From NCBI RefSeq assembly GCF_023701525.1, contig NZ_JAMQAW010000007.1:126150-190149 (forward strand): a stretch of DNA of 64,000 nucleotides. Reading direction: 5' to 3'. The stretch is from Streptomyces albipurpureus (GTDB lineage: Bacteria > Actinomycetota > Actinomycetes > Streptomycetales > Streptomycetaceae). How positions within the stretch are numbered: position 1 is the stretch's first letter; each line of letters starts with the position of its first letter. The position numbers and the translations under genes were made by a program. The notes beneath the pieces were generated by a model. That model did not search any database, was not told the DNA's origin, and saw only the letters and a list, made by a program, of their open reading frames with translations. Below are positions 55,439-64,000 of the stretch, one piece after another.

Positions 55439-55478
55439 CAGTCCCGCAACCGGGAATCCCGGCCACGAGCGCAAGATC

Positions 55479-55484
55479 AATATA
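55479..55484 (-). promoter_or_regulatory. -10-like element upstream of the tRNA-like gene
   Basis: TATATT on the minus strand, about 40 bases ahead of the mature 5' end. It is one of the few AT-rich hexamers in this stretch. A matching -35 is not obvious. Confidence 0.35.
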
Positions 55485-55519
55485 TCGCACGAATCCCGTG
55501 CTCCGACACCCCGGTAAAG

Positions 55520-55987
55520 AGCTGCCACCAAACCCCGGGGCAACACACGGCCGCCAGAGACTCGGGGGTGTGGACGTCCTCGGAGGCGCCCCAGGGCTTC
55601 TGCACACGCAGGCCGATGATGTGGACCGGGCCGTAGGTCCTATGGCGGCCGCACGCGGGGCGAGCTTTCTGCCGCAGAGCGAGGGAGCCCTGGAAAAGAG
55701 CGCTGCTCGCCCAGGCCGCGGGCCGGCTGTGGCATATGGCGGGCGCGCCCACCCGCCCCCTCCCCGGGCATCCCCTGGTTCCCGACACACAACGGCCGGG
55801 ACTGACGTGCGAGCCGCGGGCCGCTACGGCCGGGCGTGCGGACGGTCCCCTGTCGCCCCGACCGGAGAGGAGGGACATGCCGGGCTCCACCAACTCCGGG
55901 TGAACGCCGACGCCGCCGGTCATGGGCGACGGAGTGCGGGCCGGCCGGTCGAGCCCGGCCAGCCCGTGGGCCGAGGCCTTCGGAGCG
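55520..55987. other. Gap, nothing recognised
   Basis: 470 bases of GC-rich sequence with no gene signature on either strand. Confidence 0.4.
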
Positions 55988-57097
55988 TCAGGAACGCGCG
56001 GTCCGGTATGGCTTCGGGAGCTTGAGGCCGCGTTCCGCCATCACCGTGCGGAGCCTGTCCGGGTAGTCCGTGATGATGCCGTCGACCCCGTCGTCCATCA
56101 GCTTGCGCATGGTCGCGGTGTCGTTGACGGTCCAGGGAATCACCTTCATGCGCGCCTTGTGCGCCCGGTCGACCAGCTTCGCGGTGACATAGGGCTGGTA
56201 CCCCGGGGCGTCGACCCTTCCGTCCTGTGGGTTGCCGTGGACGGGCGAGATGGCGTCCGCCCCGAACGAATCGGCGGCTGCCACCAGATCGCCGCCGAAG
56301 TCGTCGATGTCGATACCGCCCAGCCACGGGGACTTGCCGGGCATGCCCGCCTGCAGGAACTGCTGCCCGTTCGTCAGGGCGATGATGGGCAGGCGGGGCT
56401 CGACCTCGCGCATCCGCATCAGCGCGCCCCAGTCGAAGCTCTGGACGGTGACCTGGTCCAGCACCCGGGCTTTGCGCACCTCGCGGGCGACGACCTGCAC
56501 GAAGCGCTCCCGCGGTGCGGTCTCGTGCGGCGCCCCTGCCTCGACCTTCGTCTCGACGTTCATCATGACTTTGCGTGCCTTGTGGCGGTCGACGAGTTCG
56601 AAGACCTCCGAGAGCAGCGGCATCCTCGCCCCCGGGCTGGGACGCTGCCCCGGGTGCTGCGGAAGGGTCTGCGACCCGCAGTCGAGGGTGCGAACCTGCG
56701 CCAGGGTGAGGTCAACGATGTACTTGCCGACGTACGGGTACTGCGGGTCTCCCGGTGCCGCCGGTGACGTGTCGCGGCACTTGGTCGCGCCGACGCGGCG
56801 GTCGTGGGTGACGACCGCCTTGCCGTCCCGGGTGATCTGGACGTCGAGTTCGAGGGTGGTCACCCCGGTCCTCAGCGCGTTGGAGAAGGAGGCGACGGTG
56901 TTCTCGACGACGAGCCCGAGACCGCCGCGATGGGCCTGCAGGTCAAAACGCTGGCGGTGTTCCGGTTTGTGCTTCCCCGGGGCCGCCTCGGCCTGTGGCG
57001 CCAGTAGCGGCACCGCCGTGAGTGCGGCCATGACGGGAAGAGCGAGGCGCCAGCCGGAGAAACGCCGGCCGCGCGTGGCCATCGGGAGATACGGCAT
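55988..57097 (-). CDS. Secreted glycerophosphodiester phosphodiesterase
   Basis: 369 residues with a signal peptide ending near QAEA (residues 35-38); the RR at 11-12 makes Tat export possible. The GDPD domain has the catalytic HRG (His56-Arg57), ENT (65-67), TLELDVQ (Glu83, Asp85) and the second His in VVTHDRR (His98). Two Cys (TKCRDT, LDCGSQ) could form a disulfide. The end reads MDDGVDGIITDYPDRLRTVM. It releases glycerol-3-phosphate from lipid head groups or teichoic-acid debris outside the cell. AAGGGG precedes ATG 57097. Confidence 0.93.
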   Translation of the reverse strand: MPYLPMATRGRRFSGWRLALPVMAALTAVPLLAPQAEAAPGKHKPEHRQRFDLQAHRGGLGLVVENTVASFSNALRTGVTTLELDVQITRDGKAVVTHDRRVGATKCRDTSPAAPGDPQYPYVGKYIVDLTLAQVRTLDCGSQTLPQHPGQRPSPGARMPLLSEVFELVDRHKARKVMMNVETKVEAGAPHETAPRERFVQVVAREVRKARVLDQVTVQSFDWGALMRMREVEPRLPIIALTNGQQFLQAGMPGKSPWLGGIDIDDFGGDLVAAADSFGADAISPVHGNPQDGRVDAPGYQPYVTAKLVDRAHKARMKVIPWTVNDTATMRKLMDDGVDGIITDYPDRLRTVMAERGLKLPKPYRTARS

Positions 57098-57650
57098 GTG
57101 CTGCCCCTTCAGGTGAAAGTGGTCCTCGGTGCCTGCACAGCATCCGGAACGCCGGTTGCCCCCGGGTGTCCGAAAAGCGACTCCTTGATGGCGCCGCATC
57201 GACGGTCAGGGACGCACCGGCCCCTTCCCCGCCTCTCCAGGCTCCGAGCGCACCGATAGGCCAGGGGCTGGGCTCACGGAACTGTCACCGGTCGGGACGC
57301 CACTGTTCTTCGGTCAAGGTGATGTGTCGTAGTCACGCGGTGGACGACCGGCAGCATGGCGACCATGGGCTACAGCCGGGGCCCGTTCTGTGCGGCCGGC
57401 TGATCAGGGCATGCGACCTTGTGACTTCTGCGGTCACCCGGCGTCGTGGGTTCCGCTGACGGGTGTCGGCGGGCCGCCTGCTCCAGGCGTCGCATCCGGC
57501 GCTCCCGCGCTGTGACAGTGCCCGGGGTCTCGTACTGCCTCCCGGCTGCGCCACTGGTCGGGGGCTCTTCACCCGGTCCGGGAGCCGAGGTCGATTGTCA
57601 GTGGTGGGTGAGACGGTAGGAGCATCGAATCACCAAGAGGGGGAGCTGGA
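57098..57650. other. Gap between divergent genes
   Basis: 550 bases holding both promoters. No gene was recognised. GGGGGAGCTGGA just before 57651 is the ribosome site of the vWA gene. Confidence 0.4.
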
Positions 57651-58691
57651 ATGTCCGCAATCCAGAACTACATCAATCACGTTGCTCTTGTGCTGGATGC
57701 CAGTTCGTCAATGTCTCACCTGAGCCGCAAGGTCGTGGAGGTCGCCGACCAGCAGATCGCCTATCTCGCGCGCCGGTCACGGGAGTTGGACCAGGAGACC
57801 CGCGTCACGGTGTACGTCTTCGCCGACAAGGTGGAGTGCGTGATCTACGACAAGGACGTGCTGCGGATGCCGTCGCTGAAGCAGTTGTATCGGGTGGGTG
57901 GAATGACAGCTCTGCTGGCGGCCGCACTGCAGTCCCAGCGGGAGCTGGCGCAGACGGCTCAACTGTACGGCGACCACAGCTTCCTGACGTTCGTGCTGAC
58001 CGACGGGCAGGAGAACGCGAGTCATCGCTGCCCGAATGCCCCTGCTGGGGGCCCGCGTGAACTGGCGGAGGCTGTCGGCGAGATGGTCGAGACGCAGGAG
58101 GACAACTGGACGCTGGCCGTCCTTGTGCCTGACCAGATGGGCAAGCGCGAGGCCATGCAGTGGGGTTTCCCGAAGGACAACATCGCCATCTGGGACGCCA
58201 CGAGCACACAGGGTCTGGAGGAGGCCGGACAGGTCATCCGGCAGGCCACCGAGAAGTTCATGGTGGGCCGTAGTCAGGGCATCCGGGGATCGCGGGCGGT
58301 GTTCTCCTCGGGTGCTGAAGCGGTCAACAAGGACACCCTCAAGGCAGCCGGCCTCACCCCGGTGGATGCCTCGGAGTACGAGCTCATCACGGTGGCCCGT
58401 GACGCGGCGATCCGGGATTGGGTCGTCGAATGCGGGCACACCTACCGTACCGGTGGTGCGTTCTACCAGCTGAGTAAGTCGGAGAAGGTCCAGGCTCGGA
58501 AGCAGATCGCGGTGCTGGAGAAGAAGACGGACCGTGTGTACACGGGGCCTGAGGCCCGAGCCCTGCTCGGCCTGCCGGACGCGGAGGTTCGCGTCAAGCC
58601 GGACCACAACGAGGACTTCACGATCTTCGTGCAGAGCACCAGCGTGAACCGGAAGCTTGTACCGAACACGCGGCTGCTGCTGATGCTCTGA
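57651..58691 (+). CDS. vWA-domain protein
   Basis: 346 residues. An N-terminal von Willebrand A domain (residues ~8-190) has a complete MIDAS: DASSSM (Asp16, Ser18, Ser20), the Thr in RVGGMTALLAA and TDGQEN. The C-terminal half (IRDWVVECGHTYRTGGAFYQ, then LSKSEKVQARKQIAVL) is a conserved extension seen in a family shared between actinobacteria and their phages. It is cytoplasmic with no membrane segment. Role unknown; the MIDAS suggests metal-dependent protein contacts. It stands alone. Confidence 0.88.
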   Translation: MSAIQNYINHVALVLDASSSMSHLSRKVVEVADQQIAYLARRSRELDQETRVTVYVFADKVECVIYDKDVLRMPSLKQLYRVGGMTALLAAALQSQRELAQTAQLYGDHSFLTFVLTDGQENASHRCPNAPAGGPRELAEAVGEMVETQEDNWTLAVLVPDQMGKREAMQWGFPKDNIAIWDATSTQGLEEAGQVIRQATEKFMVGRSQGIRGSRAVFSSGAEAVNKDTLKAAGLTPVDASEYELITVARDAAIRDWVVECGHTYRTGGAFYQLSKSEKVQARKQIAVLEKKTDRVYTGPEARALLGLPDAEVRVKPDHNEDFTIFVQSTSVNRKLVPNTRLLLML

Positions 58692-59478
58692 GGCCTGGCA
58701 AACCCCGACGGATCGCCAAGGCCCCGTCGTCCCGGCACCCCACCGGCAACAGAGCAGCCGTGCGGGCGAACGAACCTCGACTCCCGCCAACCTACGCTGA
58801 CCAACGCCTCCCCCGCACCGGGGAGACGTCCGCGACCGCGGGTCCGTCCTGTGATGGGGCCTGCCTCCCCAGGCCTGACCCGCCGAGCCCTCGAATCAAC
58901 CACCGCCAGTGAGGCCGATCTTCGGAGGGGCGATGAGCTCGGCGGAGCGGCCGGTGTTCCAGGGCAAGATCCAGGGGGCCTCGGAGGTTCTGTCGCGGGT
59001 CACAGCCCGCTGGGCACTGTCTGCCGGGGCGCGCCGGGCGGGTGGGGAGTAGCTGGGTTCTCAGGCGGCCTGGGATCACAGCGGGGTTGTGGACAGCGAT
59101 GGTCAGCCGGTGGAGTCCTGGGCCATTTCTCCGCGTGGCCTATGCCCCGGCGGCGGCCACTGCGCGCAACCCGTACCGGGCGGTCTGCGGCAGCGGCTCG
59201 GTCCAGGGGGATGGCGAAACCCGCCGCCGATCCTCACGGTGCGGGATCCAGCGGAATCCGGGGTGGGGCGAGACGTCACCGCCCCCGGATGCCTCATCGT
59301 CTACTCCTTCGCCCAAGGCGCCCCGCGCATCACCATCGTGTGGATCCAGCCCCCCGCCCTCATCCAGTGCGCTCCCCCGGTACCCGACTGGGCCCCGGGA
59401 CGAGGTCCCCGAACCCCGGAAGAGGGACAGCTCGGGGAATTGGGCCCGGCAGGGTACCGGGATCGGCAGGATGGGGGC
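58692..59478. other. Gap with possible relics
   Basis: About 790 bases. A 39-codon ORF at 58933-59052 (MSSAERPVFQGKIQGASEVL...) has a good GGAGGGG ribosome site, but no family is recognised. The frame of the next gene is open through 59089-59478 and contains a protein-like patch (CLIVYSFAQGAPRITIVWIQ). That patch may be a relic of a separate gene rather than an N-terminal extension. Confidence 0.35.
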
Positions 59479-60555
59479 ATGGAGCAAAAAGATCTTGGTC
59501 CGCGCGAAGTGTGGCCCATGGTGGTGCAACTGCCAGTCGGGATGGTGGAGGCTGCCGTGGAAGCCGACGCGAGCGACGCGGCGGCGCGTTTTGACGATCT
59601 CGCATTACGCGGCCCGCGGTTCGGCGTGGCCGCGCAAGCCCCCGGAGAGGGGTACCGGTGGCAGGTGGTGGTCGCGGTGACGGCCGGGTACCCGCAGGAG
59701 GCGCGCGACAGCCTGAACTCACTGTTGTGGTCCCGTGCGAAGGACGAAGCCAAGGACAGGGAGGAACGGCGCTCGCTGCTGGCTGCGGTCGCCCGGCTGG
59801 AGAGTGAACGTGTGGACGACCTCACAGCGGCCGGGAGCCGTTACCGGATCATCCGGGCCGAGGAGTACGCCGTCACCAGCGCCGACGGCATGGAACCGCC
59901 GCGCCCGACCGATCCCGAACCCCTCGTATGCGACTGGACCGACGGCCCGGAGCCAGAGGTCGACAGCGGTCTGGTTCTGGATCCTGGCGCGCCGGTCACT
60001 CCGACTCAGGCCGCGGAGCGGCTGGCACTGCGCGACCTTTGCTACGCCGGCGACCGGTTCCCCGACGCGGTGAAAGAGGATGCCCGCCGGGCACTGGAGA
60101 CCCACCCGAACATCCTGCTGCTGCCCGCAACGTTCACCTTGGTGGAGCGGACCAGGACCGGGTGGCGGCCGCTCAGCGGCCCGCATGTCACCGCGCACAC
60201 GGCCCGGAAATCGCTGGACTTCTCCCTGACCTGGTATTTGCCACGGAGGCAGGGCTTGCTCCCCGCCGACGCGGATTCACCACTCGGTGTACGCGCTGTG
60301 GAGGTCGAAGAGGACGGCGACGCGTCGGTCCCCGAGCTGGCCCCGTATGTCGAGGCGGCCCGAGAACTCCGGGCTGGCCGGGTCAACCAGCTGGAGTTCC
60401 AGGGCACCCTGTACGAGATCGCCCGTACCCGCCGCCTACTGCGCTGGGGGCCCGACGGCCCCGAAGGGCCACGGCCGACCGACGTCAACAGCCATGATCC
60501 GGACCGTATCCATCCACCACTCAGCGAGGACGGCGCCATCCTCCCCGAGGACTGA
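59479..60555 (+). CDS. DUF5954 family protein
   Basis: 358 residues. The N-terminal region (PVGMVEAAVEADASDAAARF, YRWQVVVAVTAGYPQEARDS), the segment YRIIRAEEYAVTSADGMEPP and the late FQGTLYEIARTRRLLRWGPD match the DUF5954 family of Streptomyces. No catalytic motif is known. ATG 59479 fits the domain start. It stands alone between the vWA gene and the flavoprotein gene. Confidence 0.8.
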   Translation: MEQKDLGPREVWPMVVQLPVGMVEAAVEADASDAAARFDDLALRGPRFGVAAQAPGEGYRWQVVVAVTAGYPQEARDSLNSLLWSRAKDEAKDREERRSLLAAVARLESERVDDLTAAGSRYRIIRAEEYAVTSADGMEPPRPTDPEPLVCDWTDGPEPEVDSGLVLDPGAPVTPTQAAERLALRDLCYAGDRFPDAVKEDARRALETHPNILLLPATFTLVERTRTGWRPLSGPHVTAHTARKSLDFSLTWYLPRRQGLLPADADSPLGVRAVEVEEDGDASVPELAPYVEAARELRAGRVNQLEFQGTLYEIARTRRLLRWGPDGPEGPRPTDVNSHDPDRIHPPLSEDGAILPED

Positions 60556-60699
60556 CTGCGCACGCTCGGCTCATCCCCACCCGGTCGGGCCGGAATCCGT
60601 CCCGTCGGCCACCCCGGGGAGTGATCCGCCTCACACGCTGTCACAGCGATCGACCAGGCGGTGTCTTGTGTCCGAACCCCTTGAATCGGAGGAGACACC

Positions 60700-61905
60700 A
60701 TGGCTGAGAGCACCGATGTGGTTGTGATCGGCGGCGGATACGCCGGCGTCATGGCGGCCAATCGACTGACGCAGCGCGAGGACGTGACGGTGACGCTGAT
60801 CAACCCGCGCGCGACCTTCGTCCATCGGATCCGTCTGCACCAACTGGTGGTCGGATCCCACGGCGCGGTCGTCGACTACCGAGAGGTACTGGGCGAACGC
60901 GTCCGGCTGGTGGTCGACACCGTGGTACGGATCGACGCGGCCGGGCGCAGCGTGACGTTGGCAGCCGGCGGCACGGTCGGCTATGACTACCTGGTTTACG
61001 CGGTGGGAAGTGGCAGCGCCGACCCGGGTGTGCCCGGGGCGGCCGAGTTTGCCTACCCGATTGCCACCTTCGAGGAGGCGGGGCGGCTGCGGCCGGTCCT
61101 GGACGCCGCGCCCGCGACGGCCGCGGTGACAGTTGTCGGAGCTGGTCCGACCGGCATCGAGATCGCCGCCGAACTGGCGGAGGCAGGCCGCGTCGTGACG
61201 CTGGTCTGCGGAGGGGCGCTCGGCCCGTACCTGCACCCTCGGGGGCGACGCTCGGTCGCCGGGCGGCTGGCCAAGCTCGGTGTGACCGTGCTCCAAGGCC
61301 CCGATATGAAGGTGACGGCTGTGACCCGCGATGCCGTGCGGCTCGCTGACGGCCGCGAGCTCCCGAGTACGGTGACCGTTTGGACCGCCGGATTCGGCGT
61401 GCCGGACCTTGCCGTGCGCAGCGGGCTGAGCACGGACGCCTTGGGCCGTCTGCTCACTGACGAGACCCTGACCAGCGTGGACGACGTGGGCATCGTTGCG
61501 GCCGGGGACTCGGCCGCGCCGTCAGGTGTGCCGCTGCGAATGAGCTGCCAGGCAGCGATGCCTCTGGGCGCGCGGGCCGCCGACACGGTGCTCAGCCGTA
61601 TCGCGGGTGAGCGGCCCGCGACCCTCAATCAGTCGTTCGGCGCCCAGTGCATCAGCCTGGGCCGAGGCGCCGGCATCTTTCAGTTCGCCAACAGGTCCGA
61701 TGTCGCGGTGTGGTTCAACATCGACGGCCACCTGGGCGCAAGGCTCAAGGAGTTGGTGTGCATGGGCATCCCCAAGCACCTGGCCAACGAGGCGGGCAAG
61801 CCCGGTTCGTACAGCTTGCACCGCATGTCGGGAGCTGCCAGAGGCCAGCTGCTGCTACAGGGCGAGCGCGGCGAGAGGCCGGCCGCCGCTGAACGGTCAG
61901 CCTAG
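60700..61905 (+). CDS. NDH-2-like FAD-dependent oxidoreductase
   Basis: 401 residues of the two-dinucleotide-fold flavoprotein family. FAD fold VVVIGGGYAGVMAANRL is at the N-terminus. The NAD(P) fold AVTVVGAGPTGIEIAAELAE is in the middle. DDVGIVAAGDSAAPSG is the second FAD contact. It is probably a membrane-associated NADH:quinone reductase or a related enzyme; no C-terminal membrane helix is obvious. GGAGGAG precedes ATG 60700. A SigJ-type sigma factor gene lies downstream, the arrangement often seen in actinobacteria, where the oxidoreductase and ECF factor form a redox-sensing pair (inference). Confidence 0.9.
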   Translation: MAESTDVVVIGGGYAGVMAANRLTQREDVTVTLINPRATFVHRIRLHQLVVGSHGAVVDYREVLGERVRLVVDTVVRIDAAGRSVTLAAGGTVGYDYLVYAVGSGSADPGVPGAAEFAYPIATFEEAGRLRPVLDAAPATAAVTVVGAGPTGIEIAAELAEAGRVVTLVCGGALGPYLHPRGRRSVAGRLAKLGVTVLQGPDMKVTAVTRDAVRLADGRELPSTVTVWTAGFGVPDLAVRSGLSTDALGRLLTDETLTSVDDVGIVAAGDSAAPSGVPLRMSCQAAMPLGARAADTVLSRIAGERPATLNQSFGAQCISLGRGAGIFQFANRSDVAVWFNIDGHLGARLKELVCMGIPKHLANEAGKPGSYSLHRMSGAARGQLLLQGERGERPAAAERSA

Positions 61906-62130
61906 CCAGGCGTTCGTGGTCGGTCCGGCCACAACGGATGCGGAGCGCATGCCGTGCGGCAAAGCCTTCACCGGGGGCGCCGCCGCACTCGCGTGCTCAT
62001 CAGCGGCCCTGTGAGTAGCAGTTCGTCGTCAATCGGTGTGTCACAGCTGTGCGCCGGGCGGTTTCCCCCTTTCGAGCACACCGAGCAGGTGGGTCAGGAT
62101 CGAACGGCTGCCATCGAAAAGGATCTTCCT

Positions 62131-62196
62131 ATGGATTCAGGTCTGAAGACCTTCGGCAACGAGGGCCGGCCGCGCGGGATTGAGGCCGGGATATGA
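62131..62196 (+). CDS. 21-residue leader ORF coupled to the sigma factor
   Basis: ATG 62131 has AAAAGGA at ideal spacing and encodes MDSGLKTFGNEGRPRGIEAG plus Ile. Its TGA overlaps the sigma-factor ATG (ATGA). The sigma gene itself has only a weak ribosome site, so its translation probably depends on this mini-cistron. Confidence 0.55.
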   Translation: MDSGLKTFGNEGRPRGIEAGI

Positions 62197-63089
62197 GCGA
62201 CCACACCGCTGACCCCGCGACCGGGACGTTCGTCGCCCACCGCAACCTCCTCTTCACCATCGCATACGAAATACTCGGATCGGCTGCCGACGCCGAAGAC
62301 GTCCTTCAGGAATCCTGGTTGCGATGGATCAAGGTCGACCTGGAGCAAGTGCGTGACCACCGCGCCTACCTGGTCCGGGTCACGACCCGGCAGGCCCTCA
62401 ACCGGCTGCGCACCCTGACGCGCCGAAAGGAGACCTACATCGGGCCCTGGCTGCCCGAGCCGATGCTCACAGCGCCGGACATGGCCGAGGACGTGGAGCT
62501 CGCCGAGAGTGTGTCGATGGCGATGATGCTCGTCCTGGAGACGCTGTCGCCAACGGAGCGCGCCGTGTTCGTGCTGCGCGAGGCTTTCGCTGTCGGCTAC
62601 GAGGAGATCGCGGCCACCGTCGGCAAGAGCCCCGCGGCCGTCCGCCAGATCGCGTACCGCGCCCGCCAGCACGTCGACGCCCGGCGCACTCGCAAGGTGG
62701 TCTCCCCGAGTGAGACCCGGGCGGCGCTGGAGTCGTTCCAGCGGGCGCTCGAAACCGGGGACCTTCAGGGCCTCCTCGATGTACTCGCCCCCGAGGTCGT
62801 CTATATGGGCGACGGCGGCGGCGTGAAGCACGCTGCGCTGCGCCCGATCATCGGCGCCGACAAGGTGGCCCGCCTCGTCGTCGGCGGAACTATCAAGTGC
62901 GGAATGGTGCTCACCTTCAACCCGACCATGGTCAACGGCAACCCGGCATTCCTCGTACACCTGGACGGCGAGATCGACGGCATCATGGCGATCCGGGTCG
63001 AAGACACCCGCATCACGGGCCTCTACTTCGTCCGCAACCCGGAGAAGCTGTCCCGCATCCACTCCGAGACCCCGCTCACACTGCGATGA
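62193..63089 (+). CDS. sigJ: ECF sigma factor, SigJ-like (ECF41 type)
   Basis: 298 residues. Region 2 is FVAHRNLLFTIAYEILGSAA, DAEDVLQESWLRW. Region 4 is LSPTERAVFVLREAFAVGYE, EIAATVGKSPAAVRQIAYRA. A C-terminal SnoaL-like (NTF2-fold) domain from ~residue 175 (ALESFQRALETGDLQGLLDV) marks the SigJ/ECF41 group, in which this extension modulates activity in place of an anti-sigma factor. It is located after an NDH-2-like oxidoreductase, as in ECF41 loci that pair the sigma gene with a redox protein. Confidence 0.92.
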   Translation: MSDHTADPATGTFVAHRNLLFTIAYEILGSAADAEDVLQESWLRWIKVDLEQVRDHRAYLVRVTTRQALNRLRTLTRRKETYIGPWLPEPMLTAPDMAEDVELAESVSMAMMLVLETLSPTERAVFVLREAFAVGYEEIAATVGKSPAAVRQIAYRARQHVDARRTRKVVSPSETRAALESFQRALETGDLQGLLDVLAPEVVYMGDGGGVKHAALRPIIGADKVARLVVGGTIKCGMVLTFNPTMVNGNPAFLVHLDGEIDGIMAIRVEDTRITGLYFVRNPEKLSRIHSETPLTLR

Positions 63090-63902
63090 AACCAAGACGC
63101 CGGACCACCTGGAGCTCAGGTGCAGCGGTGGATAGGACGGCTCACCTCGTGTGTCACAACATCGCCTGCCAGAACACGCCGTGTTCGCCCTGCTGTACGG
63201 TCTTGCGCCCGGTCAGCTTGAGCAGCGGGGCCGGGCGCGGTGGCTTGGCCAGCAGTCGGTCGACGTGGTGGCGTTCGAGTCCTTGCTGCCCGTCGATGGA
63301 CAGCAGGCGGTCGCACCGTACGAGCGTTACCCCGCTGACCAGCAGCAAAGACCCCGCAACCATCGCCCTGACCACTGACACCCACACCCACACCGACGGC
63401 GCCACCGAACACACCGACACAAGAGAACGCGTCCAGGCCGCTTCACGGCACCGAGGGCGCGCTCTCAGGGGCAGTGCTTCAGCTGGTCAGATGAAGGTGC
63501 CCGAGTCCGGCGGGCGAGGGAGCCTGGACAGTCGATTGACCGGTGAAGAGTTGTCATGGCTGCCGTGCGGTACGGGTGCACAGCCACCGAGACGAACAGG
63601 CCTACCCCGAGACCTTGTTGTGAGCGTTGCTTCGTTCCGGGGTGATCGGGCGCTTGAGCTACCCACGGCGTGTGCCGGGGTGGGGCGTCAATCCGGCACC
63701 GTGGAGTTCCTCTTGTGAGTTACGGCGTTTTTGGACTTCCGGGACCGGCATAGACCGCCTTCCGTCGGTGCGCCCCAGGACAAGAGGTCGCCAAACGTCG
63801 ATTTCTGGATCATTTAAGCGGTCAATCACCCTACTGCTCCGATCGGGTGTCCCGGATGCTCGCCGCGTACCGAGCATCGCATCCGAACGAAAGGGGCCGA
63901 GG
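63090..63902. other. Gap, nothing proven
   Basis: About 810 bases. A minus-strand frame (63154-63420) reads VRAMVAGSLLLVSGVTLVRC then LERHHVDRLLAKPPRPAPLL, protein-like but unassigned. The right end contains AT-richer sequence (GGATCATTTAAGCGGTCAAT, near 63800) that could be the promoter of the lectin gene. Confidence 0.4.
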
Positions 63903-64000
63903 ATGGCTGACTGGAAGAACATCTCTGGTGGACTCACCACGATCTCGGTGGGGTCGCGGACGCACGTATGGGGGATCAACTCGTCGGGTCAGATCTACCG
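63903..64000 (+). CDS. Tectonin-repeat lectin-like protein, 3' end outside window
   Basis: Only the first 32 codons are visible: MADWKNISGGLTTISVGSRT, then HVWGINSSGQIYR. This is one tectonin/TECPR repeat (W-x-xI-x-G-x-LTTISVGS-x-x-x-VWGINS-x-GQIYR), a blade of a beta-propeller lectin. GAAAGGGG lies before ATG 63903. There is no signal peptide, so it is probably cytoplasmic or exported by a non-classical route. Confidence 0.75.
   Translation, partial: MADWKNISGGLTTISVGSRTHVWGINSSGQIY

Noticed and set aside
59089..59478. N-terminal extension of the DUF5954 protein
   Set aside because: The DUF5954 domain begins near ATG 59479. The extension has one protein-like patch but no start signal.

Overview
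The window is about 70% GC, with strong third-position GC bias, many GTG starts and long antisense open frames. It carries F420-dependent (LLM) oxidoreductase, SigJ-type ECF sigma factor, DUF5954 and DUF1877 genes, small secreted proteins and FadR-type GntR regulators. Together these point to Streptomyces or a close relative. Single operons alternate with decayed genes and insertion-sequence remnants, as in a chromosome arm. No rRNA, CRISPR array or complete insertion sequence is visible.

Layout: (1) 1-3.7 kb: the end of a LuxR-type response regulator, then a graveyard of fragments (amidase, IS701-like transposase, AraC, alpha/beta hydrolase, metallo-hydrolase). (2) 4-8 kb: cytochrome P450, a DUF1877 protein, remnants of a DUF4239 gene and an IS5 transposase, and a GlsB-type membrane protein. 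(3) 9-13 kb: a small membrane protein with a double-HTH/zinc-ribbon regulator, PPK2 and a secreted peptide. (4) 14-20.5 kb: an NCS1 permease with a zinc-ribbon tail, a broken DUF1275 gene, RidA, a GntR regulator, gamma-glutamyltransferase and a STAS protein. (5) 21-26 kb: permease/alcohol dehydrogenase/aldehyde dehydrogenase operon divergent from a TetR gene. (6) 27.4-30.4 kb: an operon behind a CsoR-like palindrome (His-rich protein, AhpD-like protein, MFS exporter). (7) 30.8-36.5 kb: an ABC exporter operon headed by a 26-bp operator and a broken HTH gene, a single-HTH protein, and a broken ABC-B exporter facing a MerR regulator. (8) 37-42 kb: a lipase-like hydrolase, a VOC protein, a small secreted protein and a membrane protein. 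(9) 42.4-50.3 kb: gntR-prpD-prpB divergent from tctC-tctB-tctA-MFS. (10) 50.4-55 kb: a truncated hydrolase, a small kinase, TetR and LLM oxidoreductase sharing twin operators, and a methyltransferase. (11) 55.3-55.5 kb: a previously easy-to-miss tRNA-Gly(UCC)-like gene with its own terminator. (12) 56-64 kb: a secreted phosphodiesterase, a vWA protein, a DUF5954 protein, an NDH-2-like flavoprotein followed by a SigJ-type sigma factor with a coupled leader ORF, and the start of a tectonin-repeat lectin.

The best functional unit is region 9. A tripartite tricarboxylate transporter faces the two catabolic ends of the 2-methylcitrate cycle, two identical TGTATACA boxes lie between them, and no methylcitrate synthase is present. 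The sequence therefore suggests use of an imported tricarboxylate. The most unusual element is the tRNA-like gene at 55369-55438. It keeps every GlyRS identity position but has an abnormal T-loop and position 37.
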